Assembly: GCA_965120375.1 (NCBI GenBank)
Contig: CBCPMW010000008.1
Coordinates: forward strand, 1 to 64,000
DNA length: 64,000 nt
Direction: 5' to 3'
DNA from: CASPLG01 sp965120375
GTDB taxonomy: Bacteria; Bacillota; Clostridia; Oscillospirales; Acutalibacteraceae
The notes below the pieces were generated by a model. The model was not told where the DNA came from. It was given only the letters and a program-made list of their open reading frames with translations, and made no database searches. A program made the position numbers and the translations under genes. Below, one piece after another: positions 44,245 to 53,564 of the stretch; position 1 is the first letter of the stretch; every line of letters begins with the position of its first letter.

Positions 44245-45060
44245 TCACCTCTTTTTAGAATTTAGTTCGCTTATTGTTTCGTTTAGCATTTCATTTGTAA
44301 CCGTCATACTGTGGTTTTCAGGATACGCATTTTCGGCAAACTTTACCCCATAACCTTTAGTCGTATTTAGTATTATCATAGATGGTTTGTCAGAAGATTT
44401 TACATTTTCGATTGCATTATCAATCTCTTTACAGCTATTCCCATTTTCAACGTTTATTACATTCCATCCAAAAGCTTTCCATTTATCATATAAAGGATCA
44501 ATATCACATATGTCACTTATCTTTCCATCGAGCTGCAATTTGTTGTAATCTGTAAAAGCTATTAAATTATTTAGTTTCCAATGAGAAGCAAGCATTGCAG
44601 CTTCCCAAATTTGTCCTTCTTGAGATTCGCCATCGCCAATTATCGAATATATAGTTGCAGAGTCTTTACGAAGCTTTGATCCCATGGCAACCCCCACAGC
44701 GCACGAAAACCCTTGTCCAAGTGACCCAGTTGTCATGTCGATTCCTGGAGTTTTGTTCATGTCGCAGTGACTCGGAAGTTTAGTTCCGAACTTGTTTAAA
44801 GTTAGCAGTAAATCTCTATCAAAATAACCAGCATTACTTAAGGTGGCGTACACAGCTGGACCAGCATGTCCTTTGGAAACAATAAGCCTATCGCGTCCTG
44901 GTATATTAGGGTTTTTCGGATCGATTTTCATGTGTTTAAAATATAGAACTACCAAAAGTTCAACTATAGAAAGTGATCCACCTACATGACCGGATCCGAC
45001 CGAAGCAATTGCCGAAATTATATCTTTTCTTATTTGTAAGCATTTTAAATCAAAATTCAA
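44245..45060 (-). CDS. Transketolase, N-terminal subunit
   Basis: This is the pyrophosphate-binding half of the split transketolase. GSGHVGGSLSIVELLVVLY, SKGHAGPAVYATL, and the thiamine diphosphate motif GDGESQEGQIWEAAMLASHWKLNN with its metal-binding Asp and Asn are seen. Start TTG 45060 has AGGGGGT 9 bases upstream. An in-frame TTG two codons earlier (45066) lies too close to that site. It precedes the C-terminal subunit gene, and the pair is translationally coupled. Confidence 0.94.
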   Translation of the reverse strand: MNFDLKCLQIRKDIISAIASVGSGHVGGSLSIVELLVVLYFKHMKIDPKNPNIPGRDRLIVSKGHAGPAVYATLSNAGYFDRDLLLTLNKFGTKLPSHCDMNKTPGIDMTTGSLGQGFSCAVGVAMGSKLRKDSATIYSIIGDGESQEGQIWEAAMLASHWKLNNLIAFTDYNKLQLDGKISDICDIDPLYDKWKAFGWNVINVENGNSCKEIDNAIENVKSSDKPSMIILNTTKGYGVKFAENAYPENHSMTVTNEMLNETISELNSKKR

Positions 45061-45170
45061 AACCAAATACCCCCTAAAGATATTCTAAAAATGTAAAATT
45101 TTTGTGTTATAAAATAGTCTAAATTTGAGTCTTTTAAAAATTTTTATAATGTTTTTGATAAAATTCAAAT

Positions 45171-45593
45171 TTATCCCAAGTTCTCAGGACCAAAACTGTA
45201 AGGAAGAAGTTGGTCTAATGTAAAAACTTTAAAGTCTTTTTCGTTTTTAGCAAGTATTATTTCAAAACTACTCGGTACACAAAACTCTCTCAGCATTTGT
45301 CGGCAAACTCCGCATGGGGGAGAATAATCAGAAAAGTTGTCTTGTTCATCTTCTTTTCCTCCAACTACTGCTATAGCTTTAAATTTTCGATGTCCGTCAT
45401 ATAGAGATCTAAATAACGCTGTACGTTCAGCGCAGTTAGTTGGGGAATAAGAAGCACATTCGATATTGAACCCTGAGTATATTTTGTTATTATCTGTTAA
45501 AATTGCAGCACCGACTTTAAACCTAGAATAAGGAGTATAAGCTTTTTTGCGAGAAGAGATTGCTTTTTTAATCAATAAATTTACTAGATCCAC
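45171..45593 (-). CDS. cdd: Cytidine deaminase
   Basis: The enzyme deaminates cytidine and deoxycytidine to uridines in pyrimidine salvage. The 140 residues have the zinc motif CAERTALF with the catalytic Glu and PPCGVCRQML with the other two zinc cysteines, as in the homotetrameric Bacillus-type enzymes. FNIECASY binds ribose. GTG 45593 follows GGAGG by 7 bases. The longer frame to 45626 would cover that site. It lies between the yabE-like gene and the transketolase genes. Confidence 0.95.
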   Translation of the reverse strand: MDLVNLLIKKAISSRKKAYTPYSRFKVGAAILTDNNKIYSGFNIECASYSPTNCAERTALFRSLYDGHRKFKAIAVVGGKEDEQDNFSDYSPPCGVCRQMLREFCVPSSFEIILAKNEKDFKVFTLDQLLPYSFGPENLG

Positions 45594-45651
45594 GTTATTT
45601 CCTCCATTTGATACTAAATGACACAAAGAATTATAGTACAGAAAAAGTATA

Positions 45652-45683
45652 AATAAAACTCCACAAAAATTTATTTATGGAGT
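45652..45683 (-). terminator. Terminator of the yabE-like gene
   Basis: On the minus strand ACTCCA and TGGAGT form a short stem with a 14-base AT loop, followed by TTTATTT. It lies 12 bases past the stop at 45695. Confidence 0.55.
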
Positions 45684-45694
45684 CTCCATTTAAA

Positions 45695-46942
45695 TCAATC
45701 TAAAATATAAACTTTTACAGTTCGTCTGCCAAAATTCAAACACTCTCTATTAGAGCTCATATAAAGGTCAACTAAAGCAGACCCTTGCCGGAGTGCACCT
45801 CCAGTATCTTCAGCTCTTGCGTAGCCATAAACAAATCCATCAGTTGAAACTATATACATTCTAGTTCCGTAAGGTATTATACTTGGATTCACAGCTACAG
45901 TTCCGTGTCTGGGAGTTGTTCCAGTTGAAGTTAAAGCTCCAGATCCAGCTGTATAGGCAGTTCCCGACCCAGTTAAAACTTTTGAGTATGAAAAAGATTG
46001 CCCTTTACTATCTTTACTTGTTGCCGATTTATCATTTGATAATGCACCAGATGTAGACTTACTGCCAGAAATTTTTACAGGCTGTCTTTTCTTTTTTGTC
46101 CCAACTAAAACTACTTCATCAATTGGTTCGAGAGTTACCTTATTTTTCACTTCTTCTGATTTTACAACTTCTCCATTTACCAAAGTCTCTTTTATTATAA
46201 CTTCACTTTCTCCATTTATACCTTTGACAGATGTTTGTAAAACCCCTTCATCGAGATAGTCGGCGTCTTTCCTTATAGTTTTATACGGAACAGATTTGGT
46301 CGTGATTTTGTTTCTGTACCCAACTCGCTCAATAGAAATTTCCATTTTATCTGAAATGGTTTCAGATACGTCTTTGCTCAGTACATCGTTTTCATAGAGA
46401 GGAATTTCAGCAAACGAAAGAGCTTCAGAGACACTCGACCCAACCGGGACACAGTAATCTTTACTGCGCCCATCAGCATGAATAGTAACCTTATGGCGAC
46501 GATCAACCAAAATTTCCATATTTGGTTCAAGACTGGCATGTAAATCAGGAATAACAGCGTCATTCTCTCCAATGTCTACAGATGAACTCAATATAGCATC
46601 AGATACTGTACCCATAACAAACTTCATGGGAATAATTTCGCCATCAACTAGAATACTTACGTCAAAAGCCCTCTTAACTACAATCTCAGTTGAACTATCA
46701 GGATTATCAACCCTGAATATCAAATCATCTGGGTTAAGATCAATGTTCGCCTGTTTCAAAATTTTGTTTGTATCAGTGTTTATAGTTAAAACCGAAATGA
46801 TTTGAGATCCATCATGTATATCTACCCTTTTACTAAAAGCGCTTACAGTAAATACTGAAACAAAAAGTAAACATCCCATTGTAGTCAAAGCAACTAAGCG
46901 TTTAAGCTGCTTAGAGACCTCTTGTTTTGCTGCATTTTTCAT
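45695..46942 (-). CDS. yabE: Cell-wall protein with DUF348, G5 and 3D domains (YabE-like)
   Basis: The 415-residue protein has an N-terminal membrane segment (LVALTTMGCLLFVSVFTVSAF). Repeated ubiquitin-like DUF348 modules follow (residues about 40-200, e.g. RRHKVTIHADGRSKDYCV). A G5 domain (about 205-285) and a linker lead to a C-terminal 3D domain with TPRHGTVAVNPSIIPYGTRM and AEDTGGA, whose aspartates define the fold. This is the layout of Bacillus YabE, a resuscitation-promoting-factor-like murein hydrolase. GGAGG lies upstream of ATG. It has its own promoter and terminator. Confidence 0.9.
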   Translation of the reverse strand: MKNAAKQEVSKQLKRLVALTTMGCLLFVSVFTVSAFSKRVDIHDGSQIISVLTINTDTNKILKQANIDLNPDDLIFRVDNPDSSTEIVVKRAFDVSILVDGEIIPMKFVMGTVSDAILSSSVDIGENDAVIPDLHASLEPNMEILVDRRHKVTIHADGRSKDYCVPVGSSVSEALSFAEIPLYENDVLSKDVSETISDKMEISIERVGYRNKITTKSVPYKTIRKDADYLDEGVLQTSVKGINGESEVIIKETLVNGEVVKSEEVKNKVTLEPIDEVVLVGTKKKRQPVKISGSKSTSGALSNDKSATSKDSKGQSFSYSKVLTGSGTAYTAGSGALTSTGTTPRHGTVAVNPSIIPYGTRMYIVSTDGFVYGYARAEDTGGALRQGSALVDLYMSSNRECLNFGRRTVKVYILD

Positions 46943-47034
46943 ACATGTATCCTCCTTGGAGATAAATAAATTTCACAAGAATATAGAATTTTGTAATATC
47001 TCTGAAACATTTAATGAAAAAAGACATATGACCT

Positions 47035-47063
47035 ATTTTATTCTGCAAAGCGTATGGTGTCAA
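47035..47063 (-). promoter_or_regulatory. Promoter of the yabE-like gene
   Basis: On the minus strand TTGACA (47058-47063), 17 bases, TAAAAT (47035-47040), about 90 bases before the ATG. Between here and the rplS promoter (47064-47378) I see no gene, riboswitch or repeat that I can support. Confidence 0.7.
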
Positions 47064-47378
47064 ATAATATAAAACTTATTTTTTATGAATAATAACGATA
47101 AATAACTAAATTAGAGTTAAATGAATAAATTAATTATTAAGAAAAGTGCCAGAATAGGATCTCACAACTTAACATTTAAGCGTAGTCAACTGGTAAATTT
47201 GTAGAAAGTGCCGAAATTATTATTTACAAAAATATTACAACCGGTTACACGCAGAAAGAGCTGTTCAATACTATGTATAAGTATTTTACTATTTTGAGAA
47301 AATATATGCATAATAATTGCTACAATTAATCATATGTAGGGATTTTTTTGTGCAAAACATCATATAAAGAAAAAGGCC

Positions 47379-47407
47379 TTGCAATTGTGCAAGTAGTGTG
47401 CTATAAT
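47379..47407 (+). promoter_or_regulatory. Promoter of rplS
   Basis: TTGCAA (47379-47384), 17 bases, TATAAT (47402-47407). The transcript would carry a leader of about 145 bases. Confidence 0.75.
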
Positions 47408-47413
47408 GCTCTC

Positions 47414-47559
47414 TGTGTCGTGTCTCTGCCGGGATACCTTGTTTTTGTGGGGATGTTGTCTCGAGTTCAGAGCCTCGGTTTTGGTAAGATATCTGTGTGA
47501 AGTAGAATGCATTCCTCTGATCTTGTTAAAGGTCAAGAATGTAGGTGTTTGGAGGATTT
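47414..47559 (+). promoter_or_regulatory. Structured 5' leader of rplS, possible L19 autoregulatory leader
   Basis: The leader is much richer in G and C than intergenic DNA here and contains several short complementary segments. Bacillus rplS has a known L19-binding leader in the same position. I could not align it base by base, so the call rests on position and composition. Confidence 0.45.
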
Positions 47560-47904
47560 ATGGAAGCATTAAGAAAAATTTTTGAAAAATCAATGAAAAA
47601 AGAGGTACCGGACTTTAAAGTTGGAGATACTGTAAGAGTTGACGTGAACATAAAAGAAGGAGAGCGGGAGCGTGTACAGGCTTTTGAGGGTACTGTTATA
47701 GCCAGAAGGGGTAGTAATATAACAGAGACATTTACGGTAAGGAGAATTTCCTACGGTGTTGGCGTAGAGCGCGTGTTCCCTTTGCATGCCCCCAGTGTTA
47801 AGTCTGTGACGGTTGTGAGAAAAGGGAAAGTAAGAAGGAGCAAGCTTTATTACTTAAGAAAAAGAGTAGGGAAAGCTGCAAAAGTTAAGGAACAGATAAA
47901 TTAA
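47560..47904 (+). CDS. rplS: 50S ribosomal protein L19
   Basis: L19 lies at the 30S-50S interface. The 114 residues match the family throughout: VPDFKVGDTVRVDV, FEGTVIARRG, ETFTVRRISYGVGVERVFPLHAPSV and GKVRRSKLYYLR. ATG 47560 is chosen because GGAGG is 4-5 bases upstream. The frame opens at 47545. It begins the rplS-lepB-rbgA-rnhB-yraN run. Confidence 0.97.
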   Translation: MEALRKIFEKSMKKEVPDFKVGDTVRVDVNIKEGERERVQAFEGTVIARRGSNITETFTVRRISYGVGVERVFPLHAPSVKSVTVVRKGKVRRSKLYYLRKRVGKAAKVKEQIN

Positions 47905-47930
47905 GGGCTTTTGGTTAAGCCCTTTCTGTT
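47903..47930 (+). terminator. Hairpin after rplS
   Basis: AAGGGCTT (47903-47910) and AAGCCCTT (47917-47924) form a perfect 8-bp stem overlapping the stop codon, followed by TCTGTT. A weak U tract suggests partial termination before lepB. Confidence 0.6.
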
Positions 47931-47958
47931 GGTTTAAAAGCGGTAGGGGGTGAAAATT

Positions 47959-48528
47959 TTGGGGAATATAGGTGATGAGAGATGGCAAGACAAAGAGGAA
48001 GTTAACGGGTTTGTTGTTAGTTGTTTTGAGTGGACTGAGGCTGTGGTCGAGGCGGTTATACCAGTAGTTTTTATTTTAGCATTTATTTTCAGGATAGTAA
48101 GTGTTTCTGGGGGATCTATGCTTGATACGCTACATGATATGGATAAAGTCTTAGTTACAGAGTGGTACTATAAACCTAGGAATGGAGATGTTGTTGTAAT
48201 AAGGAGAGGTCAAAATTTAAATGAACCCCTTATAAAAAGGGTTATTGCAACAGAGGGGCAATCTTTAAGTATAGATTTTACTACTGGAACGGTTACGGTA
48301 AATGGGGAAGTGTTGGATGAGAGTGGCTATATAAAGGAAAAAATGTGGCTACGTGAGGATGGAGAGATTCCAACGCTTATTCCGGAAGGATATTGCTTTG
48401 TTATGGGGGATAATAGAAATAATTCATTAGATAGTCGTTCTACGGCCATAGGGTTAGTTAAGAATGAAGATATAAAGGGTAAGGCTTCTTTTGTGGTGTA
48501 CCCAATAAATAGAATTAAGAAAATATAG
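47959..48528 (+). CDS. lepB: Signal peptidase I
   Basis: LepB removes signal peptides from exported proteins with a Ser-Lys dyad. The protein has one N-terminal membrane helix (AVVEAVIPVVFILAFIFRIV). The catalytic serine is in SGGSMLDTL and the catalytic lysine in PLIKRVIA. The conserved GDNRNNSLDSR lies near the C terminus. TTG 47959 is preferred because TAGGGGGT sits 8 bases upstream, giving 189 residues. GTG 47950 lies within that ribosome site. Confidence 0.94.
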   Translation: MGNIGDERWQDKEEVNGFVVSCFEWTEAVVEAVIPVVFILAFIFRIVSVSGGSMLDTLHDMDKVLVTEWYYKPRNGDVVVIRRGQNLNEPLIKRVIATEGQSLSIDFTTGTVTVNGEVLDESGYIKEKMWLREDGEIPTLIPEGYCFVMGDNRNNSLDSRSTAIGLVKNEDIKGKASFVVYPINRIKKI

Positions 48529-48649
48529 ATTTTATTTTGCTCAAAGATGATTTTTGTTTTAAGAGTTACTTTTGGCTTTTTTGGCGAACTGTCTGTGATT
48601 TTTTACTTTAATGGTATATACTCTTAAAGGTGTAAAAGGGGAGATATGT

Positions 48650-49522
48650 GTGGAAGTGCCCCAAGTTAGTTGGTTTCCTGGGCATATGGCCAAGGCTATG
48701 AGGGATATAAAAGAGAGGCTTGGATTAGTTGATTTAGTTGTAGAAGTTGCTGATGCTAGGGCAGCTATAAGTAGTAGAAATCCAGATATAATGAAGATCG
48801 CTTCTGGGAAACCTATTCTCCTGGTTTTAAATAAAGCCGATCTTGCAGATCCTACGTGTAATAGGCAATGGTCCGAATATTATGAAATTATGGGGCTTAG
48901 ATCAATGCTTGTGGACTGTAGGTCTGGAATAGGATTAGAGATCTTTAGGGAAAAAGTAAATAATGTGCTAAAAGGGAAGATAGAGGCGCGGGAGAACAAG
49001 GGTGCAGTAAAAAGCACAGTAAGGATAATGGTGCTGGGTGTGCCCAATACAGGAAAATCTTCTCTAATAAATAAGTTGACGGGAAGTAATGTTGTAAAAT
49101 CTGAGAATAGACCCGGGGTTACAAGGGGGAATCAGTGGATACGTGTAAATAATGATATACAAATCTTGGATACCCCAGGGGTTTTGCCTCCGAAGATTCA
49201 AGACGGTGAGTCTAAGAGTAACCTTGCTTTTATAGGTTCAATAAAGGATGAAGTTTTAGATATAGAAAGTGTTTCACTTCATTTAATGAGATTTATTCTA
49301 GATAGTAGTTATATAGGAATGTTAAAAAAAAGGTATAATTTAGAAAACGATAATATTGAGAACATGGATCCATATGAAGTTTTAAGTTTAATAGGTAAAA
49401 GACGGGGGTTTTTGGTTAAGGGAGGGGAGATAGACACATTCAGGGTCTCCAAAATGTTTGTAACTGAATTTCGTTCAGGGAAAATAGGGAGGATTACACT
49501 TGAGAAAGCGCAGAACTTGTGA
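48650..49522 (+). CDS. rbgA: Ribosome biogenesis GTPase RbgA (YlqF)
   Basis: RbgA is a circularly permuted GTPase needed for late 50S assembly. The motif order is permuted as expected: NKADL (G4) precedes GVPNTGKSSLIN (G1) and LDTPGV (G3). The N terminus VSWFPGHMAKAMRDI is the family signature. GTG 48650 is chosen because AAGGGGAG lies about 6 bases upstream, giving 290 residues. ATG 48611 has no ribosome site. It overlaps rnhB by about 20 bases. Confidence 0.94.
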   Translation: MEVPQVSWFPGHMAKAMRDIKERLGLVDLVVEVADARAAISSRNPDIMKIASGKPILLVLNKADLADPTCNRQWSEYYEIMGLRSMLVDCRSGIGLEIFREKVNNVLKGKIEARENKGAVKSTVRIMVLGVPNTGKSSLINKLTGSNVVKSENRPGVTRGNQWIRVNNDIQILDTPGVLPPKIQDGESKSNLAFIGSIKDEVLDIESVSLHLMRFILDSSYIGMLKKRYNLENDNIENMDPYEVLSLIGKRRGFLVKGGEIDTFRVSKMFVTEFRSGKIGRITLEKAQNL

Positions 49523-50180
49523 AAGCGGTGCGATGCTTGGTTCAGATGAAGTAGATTGGTTAAAATTTGAAAATAAGTATAAATACGAAGGTTATAGGAT
49601 AGTTTGTGGAATTGACGAAGCTGGTAGAGGACCTTTGGCAGGTCCGGTGTGCGCCGGTGCAGTAATATTGAAAGATGGAGACATGATTTCTGGTGTAGAT
49701 GATTCTAAAAAGTTGAAGCCTAAAAGGAGAGAAGAACTTTCCAAAATTATAAAAGAGAGGGCCTATGCTTATGCTATAGCCTATGCTAGTGAAGAGGAGA
49801 TAGAAAATTTAAATATACTGGGAGCAACGTACGCTGCCATGAAAAGGGCTGTTGAAAAGCTAGATATAAAACCTAGCTTAGTACTTGTGGATGGAAATAG
49901 TACACCTGATTTTGGTATCCCTGCAAGATCAATAGTAAAAGGTGATTCTCTTTCTATGTCGATAGCGTGTGCTTCCATACTTGCGAAAGTTGAGAGGGAT
50001 AAGTATATGGCAAATCTTAGCAAAATGTATCCAAGCTACGGGTTTGATAAACATAAAGGATATGGCACTAAACTCCACATTCAAAAAATAAAAGAGCATG
50101 GGCCATGTTCAGTACACAGGTTGAGTTTTCTTAAAAATATTTTGGAGGATAATTATGCAAACAGCAAAGAAGCTAGGTAA
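49500..50180 (+). CDS. rnhB: Ribonuclease HII
   Basis: RNase HII cuts RNA-DNA hybrids and single ribonucleotides in DNA. GIDEAGRGPLAGPV contains the catalytic DE pair, with further metal ligands in LVDGN and the downstream SIACASILAKVERD. HKGYGTKLH is also conserved. TTG 49500 has GGGAGG 7 bases upstream, while ATG 49533 has only a weak site. The gene overlaps rbgA at its start and yraN at its end. Confidence 0.94.
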   Translation: MRKRRTCESGAMLGSDEVDWLKFENKYKYEGYRIVCGIDEAGRGPLAGPVCAGAVILKDGDMISGVDDSKKLKPKRREELSKIIKERAYAYAIAYASEEEIENLNILGATYAAMKRAVEKLDIKPSLVLVDGNSTPDFGIPARSIVKGDSLSMSIACASILAKVERDKYMANLSKMYPSYGFDKHKGYGTKLHIQKIKEHGPCSVHRLSFLKNILEDNYANSKEAR

Positions 50181-50538
50181 TATGGGGGAAAAAACGGTGG
50201 CAGATTACGCTAAACAAAAAGGGATGTGCTTGATAGCTTCGAATTATTATAGTAGGTACGGGGAAATAGATTTGATTTGTCAAGATAAAGATCATATAGT
50301 CTTTACTGAGGTAAAGATGAGGAATGAAAGGTCACCTATTTATGGCTTGGAATTGGTTAGTAAAGGAAAAAGAAAGAAAATAATAAAAACGGCATACTCT
50401 TATATACAGAAAAATAATATAGAAACACAACCAAGATTTGATGTCGCCGAAATTAGGTGTAATAATCAAGGGAATCCTGTTAAGATAATATATATAAATG
50501 ATGCATTTGGTTTGGAGGAATGTGATGAAATTTTTTGA
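50155..50538 (+). CDS. yraN: UPF0102 / YraN family endonuclease-like protein
   Basis: The 127-residue protein has a PD-(D/E)XK-like core: GEKTVADYAKQKG, then YGEIDLICQD, then VFTEVKMR, which supply Glu, Asp and the E-x-K triad. The family usually sits next to rnhB, as here, which hints at a role in nucleic-acid processing, but its substrate is not established. GGAGG precedes the ATG. It overlaps rnhB by 26 bases and the dipeptidase gene by 14. Confidence 0.9.
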   Translation: MQTAKKLGNMGEKTVADYAKQKGMCLIASNYYSRYGEIDLICQDKDHIVFTEVKMRNERSPIYGLELVSKGKRKKIIKTAYSYIQKNNIETQPRFDVAEIRCNNQGNPVKIIYINDAFGLEECDEIF

Positions 50539-51451
50539 TTTACATTGTGATACTCTCTATGAAATGTATAATAGAGGATCCTGTTTGTATCAAAATGATT
50601 GTCACGTTTGCCTAAAAGATATAGGCGAACTTGAATATTATATAGGTTGTTTTGCTATTTGGATGCCAGATGATTATCGTGGGAATTATGCAGTTGAATT
50701 TTTCAATAAAATATATGAAAAATTTGAGCGAGAGAAAGTAAAAAATGCTTCTAATTTAACTTTAATAAAAAGTTCGGAAAATATCAATGAAGTTTGCACT
50801 GAAAAACCTGGAATTATTTTGACAATTGAAGGTGGGTCAGTACTAAATTCTGATCTAAAAATGGTGAAAAGACTTTATGATATGGGTGTTAGAGTTATTA
50901 CGCTTACATGGAACGGTGGAAATGAAATTGGAGATGGGAATGAGGTTGAAAGTCCAAAAGGAATAACAGAATTTGGGATCAAAGCTGTAGCTGAAATGGA
51001 GAAAAGTGGGATTATAGTTGATGTTTCGCATGCAAGTAAGCCACTTTTTTATAATGTAAGTGAAATAAGTAAAAAACCGTTTATTGCAACTCACTGCAAT
51101 GCTGATAGTATTTGTAAACATAGCAGAAATCTTACTGATGATCAGTTTAACATAATACGGGAAAAAGGAGGACTTGTAGGGATTACATTTTGTAAAAAGT
51201 TTTTGAATTCTGAAAAAGAAGCTAGTATATGTGATATTATGAAGCATATAGAGCACTTTCTTTCTATGGGAGGAGAAAAAATACTTGCGATTGGTAGTGA
51301 TTTTGACGGGACAGATGTTCCAAAAGATTTAAAAGGAATACAATCTGTAGGGATTTTGTATGAGTATTTACTAAAACACAATTACAGTGAAGAATTAGTC
51401 GATAGGATTTTTTATAAGAATTCTGTTGATTTTTTCAAAAAAATGTTGTAG
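50525..51451 (+). CDS. Membrane dipeptidase family (M19) metallopeptidase
   Basis: M19 dipeptidases hydrolyse a wide range of dipeptides with a two-zinc site. Zinc ligands are seen in DLHCDTL at the N terminus, TIEGGS near 105, and THCNAD near 190. SHASKP and IGSDFDG are also conserved. No signal peptide is present, so this form should be cytoplasmic. ATG 50525 has GGAGG 6 bases upstream, giving 308 residues. It continues the operon from yraN. Confidence 0.9.
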   Translation: MKFFDLHCDTLYEMYNRGSCLYQNDCHVCLKDIGELEYYIGCFAIWMPDDYRGNYAVEFFNKIYEKFEREKVKNASNLTLIKSSENINEVCTEKPGIILTIEGGSVLNSDLKMVKRLYDMGVRVITLTWNGGNEIGDGNEVESPKGITEFGIKAVAEMEKSGIIVDVSHASKPLFYNVSEISKKPFIATHCNADSICKHSRNLTDDQFNIIREKGGLVGITFCKKFLNSEKEASICDIMKHIEHFLSMGGEKILAIGSDFDGTDVPKDLKGIQSVGILYEYLLKHNYSEELVDRIFYKNSVDFFKKML

Positions 51452-51475
51452 CTTAGTCAAAAGGGATTGAAATAT

Positions 51476-52165
51476 ATGTCTATTTATGCAATAGCTGACC
51501 TGCATTTATCTTTAGGTACGGAGAAACCGATGGATATATTCAAAGGTTGGGACAATTACGTTAGTAAATTAGAAGAAAATTGGAAGAAAGTAGTAAGAGA
51601 TACGGATACAGTAGTGATTGCTGGTGATATATCATGGGCTTTAAAATTAGAAGAATCTGTGAACGATTTTAAATTTATAGAGGCGCTTCCTGGTAAAAAA
51701 ATTATAATTAAAGGTAATCATGATTATTGGTGGTCAAGTGCAAATAAAATAAACGAATTTTTTAGTAAAAACTCTATAAATTCGATTTCCATTTTACATA
51801 ATTCAGCAATACAGATTGGTGAGACATGTATTTGTGGTACAAGAGGATGGCTTTATAATTCTGAAGAGGAAAGTGATAAAAAGATACTTGTTCGTGAAGC
51901 GGGTAGATTAAAAAGATCTATTGAGGTTGCTGAGGGCAAAGGTGGGAATCCTATTGTATTTTTACATTATCCACCTGTTTATGGAGATAAAGAATCTGAT
52001 GAAATTATAAATATTTTAGTTGAAAGAAATATAAATAAATGTTATTATGGTCATATTCATGGGGGAAAATCTTCAGGAAAATTAAAAACAGGTGTGTATA
52101 AAGGGATAAGTTTAGAGCTTATTGCGTGTGACTACTTAGATTTTTGTCCAAAGTTGATTGTTTAG
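51476..52165 (+). CDS. Calcineurin-like metallophosphoesterase
   Basis: The 229-residue protein shows the metallophosphoesterase motifs in order: ADLHL, AGDISW, KGNHDYWW, LHYPP and YGHIHGG, which together bind two metals. It belongs to a Firmicute family of small cytoplasmic phosphoesterases with unknown substrate. ATG 51476 is preferred, with AAAAGGGA 9 bases upstream; a TTG at 51467 touches that site. It follows the dipeptidase gene by about 24 bases. Confidence 0.88.
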   Translation: MSIYAIADLHLSLGTEKPMDIFKGWDNYVSKLEENWKKVVRDTDTVVIAGDISWALKLEESVNDFKFIEALPGKKIIIKGNHDYWWSSANKINEFFSKNSINSISILHNSAIQIGETCICGTRGWLYNSEEESDKKILVREAGRLKRSIEVAEGKGGNPIVFLHYPPVYGDKESDEIINILVERNINKCYYGHIHGGKSSGKLKTGVYKGISLELIACDYLDFCPKLIV

Positions 52166-52252
52166 GAATTTTAGTGAAATTCGTAAAAATATCAAATGCG
52201 TGTTGTAAAGTTTTAAATTTTAGGATAGTTTTTAGAAAGGACTGGTTTGAAA

Positions 52253-53533
52253 ATGGAATTGAAGTCAAAAAACAAAATTTCGGCGAACGAGTATGAACTT
52301 GAGATAGCTATTTCTCCTGATGTTTTCAATAAGGAGGTTGATAAAGTTTATAAAAAGGAAATAAAGAGTGTTGCTGTTCCTGGATTTAGGAAAGGAAAAG
52401 CTCCGAGAGCATTTGTGGAAAAGTATTATGGCGAAAATGTATTTCATGAGGATGCTGTAAAAAATTTATACCCAAGCGCTATCGAAGAAGCTAGTAAAAA
52501 GTCAAAAATAGATCTCGTAGGAGTAAATAAGTTGGATATTGTTAAGTCAAGCAAGGAAGAAGGGCTTGTCTTTAAAGTTGTTGTTGTTTCTGAACCTGAT
52601 GTAAATATAGGTAAGTATAAAGGCATCGAAATAAAAGAGGATAATAAACAGATCGGTCAAGAAGATGTGGATAAAGAAATTGAAAGGGTTCTTGAGAAAA
52701 ATAGCAGATTAGTAAAAGTAGATTCTAGAAATGCAAAAATTGGCGATACAGTTTTGATTGATTTTGAAGGATTTATTGATGGAAAAGCTTTTGATGGAGG
52801 AAAGGCTACAAATTTTAATTTACAGCTCGGGAAAAAGCAGTTTATTGAGGGATTTGAAGATAAAATAGTGGGTCACAAAACTGGGGATGAATTTGAAATT
52901 CAAGTAAAGTTTCCAGAAGAGTATCACAGTAAAGAATGCGCGGGAAAGGAAGCTGTGTTTAAGATTGTATTACATGAAATAAAAGAAAGAGAACTGCCGG
53001 CATTTGATGATGAATTCGTAAAAGATATAAGTGAATTTGATACTGTGGAAGAGTATAAAGAAAATTTAAGATCAACGCTAGACGAGAGAAATAAAAAAAG
53101 AAAAGAAGAAGAGCTTGATAAATTGATTTCGGATAAGTTAGTTCAGCTGACAGAAGCTGATATACCCGATATTATGATAGAAAAGAAAATAGATTCAATG
53201 GTTGAAGAATTTAAGTACCATTTGAATTCACAAGGTGTTAGTATAAAGGACTATGAAACTTTAACGGGTTTTAGCTCTGATAAAGTTAGAGAGCAGTTTA
53301 AAACACAAGCGCAGTCACAAGTTAAATTGAGTCTTGCGCTGAAAAAGATAGCTGAACTTGAAAAAATCAGCGTAACAGGGGAAGAGATAGAGAAAAAATA
53401 CGATGATATGGCTAAGAATTATAAAGTCGATAGAAAACATTTAGATGCACTTGTAGATAAGTCTGATATTGAAAAAGATATAAAGTTTCAAAAAGCTATG
53501 GAATTGGTAAAAAATAATATAGTTTTGATTTAA
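52253..53533 (+). CDS. tig: Trigger factor
   Basis: Trigger factor is the ribosome-bound chaperone and prolyl isomerase met first by nascent chains. The N-terminal domain has the ribosome-binding GFRKGKAPR near 45. The FKBP-like domain spans about 150-240 (GDTVLIDFEGF, FIEGFEDKIVG). The C-terminal arms are helical to the end. ATG 52253 is chosen, though TTG 52247 is closer to AAAGGA and would add two residues. It begins the tig-clpP-clpX-lon-engB run. Confidence 0.96.
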   Translation: MELKSKNKISANEYELEIAISPDVFNKEVDKVYKKEIKSVAVPGFRKGKAPRAFVEKYYGENVFHEDAVKNLYPSAIEEASKKSKIDLVGVNKLDIVKSSKEEGLVFKVVVVSEPDVNIGKYKGIEIKEDNKQIGQEDVDKEIERVLEKNSRLVKVDSRNAKIGDTVLIDFEGFIDGKAFDGGKATNFNLQLGKKQFIEGFEDKIVGHKTGDEFEIQVKFPEEYHSKECAGKEAVFKIVLHEIKERELPAFDDEFVKDISEFDTVEEYKENLRSTLDERNKKRKEEELDKLISDKLVQLTEADIPDIMIEKKIDSMVEEFKYHLNSQGVSIKDYETLTGFSSDKVREQFKTQAQSQVKLSLALKKIAELEKISVTGEEIEKKYDDMAKNYKVDRKHLDALVDKSDIEKDIKFQKAMELVKNNIVLI

Positions 53534-53564
53534 GTTTTTAACTAATACTTATGGAGGTATTTTT

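Noticed and set aside
47064..47378. Riboswitch for the yabE-like gene
   Set aside because: The promoter found at 47035-47063 lies downstream of this stretch for that gene, and no conserved riboswitch core is seen.
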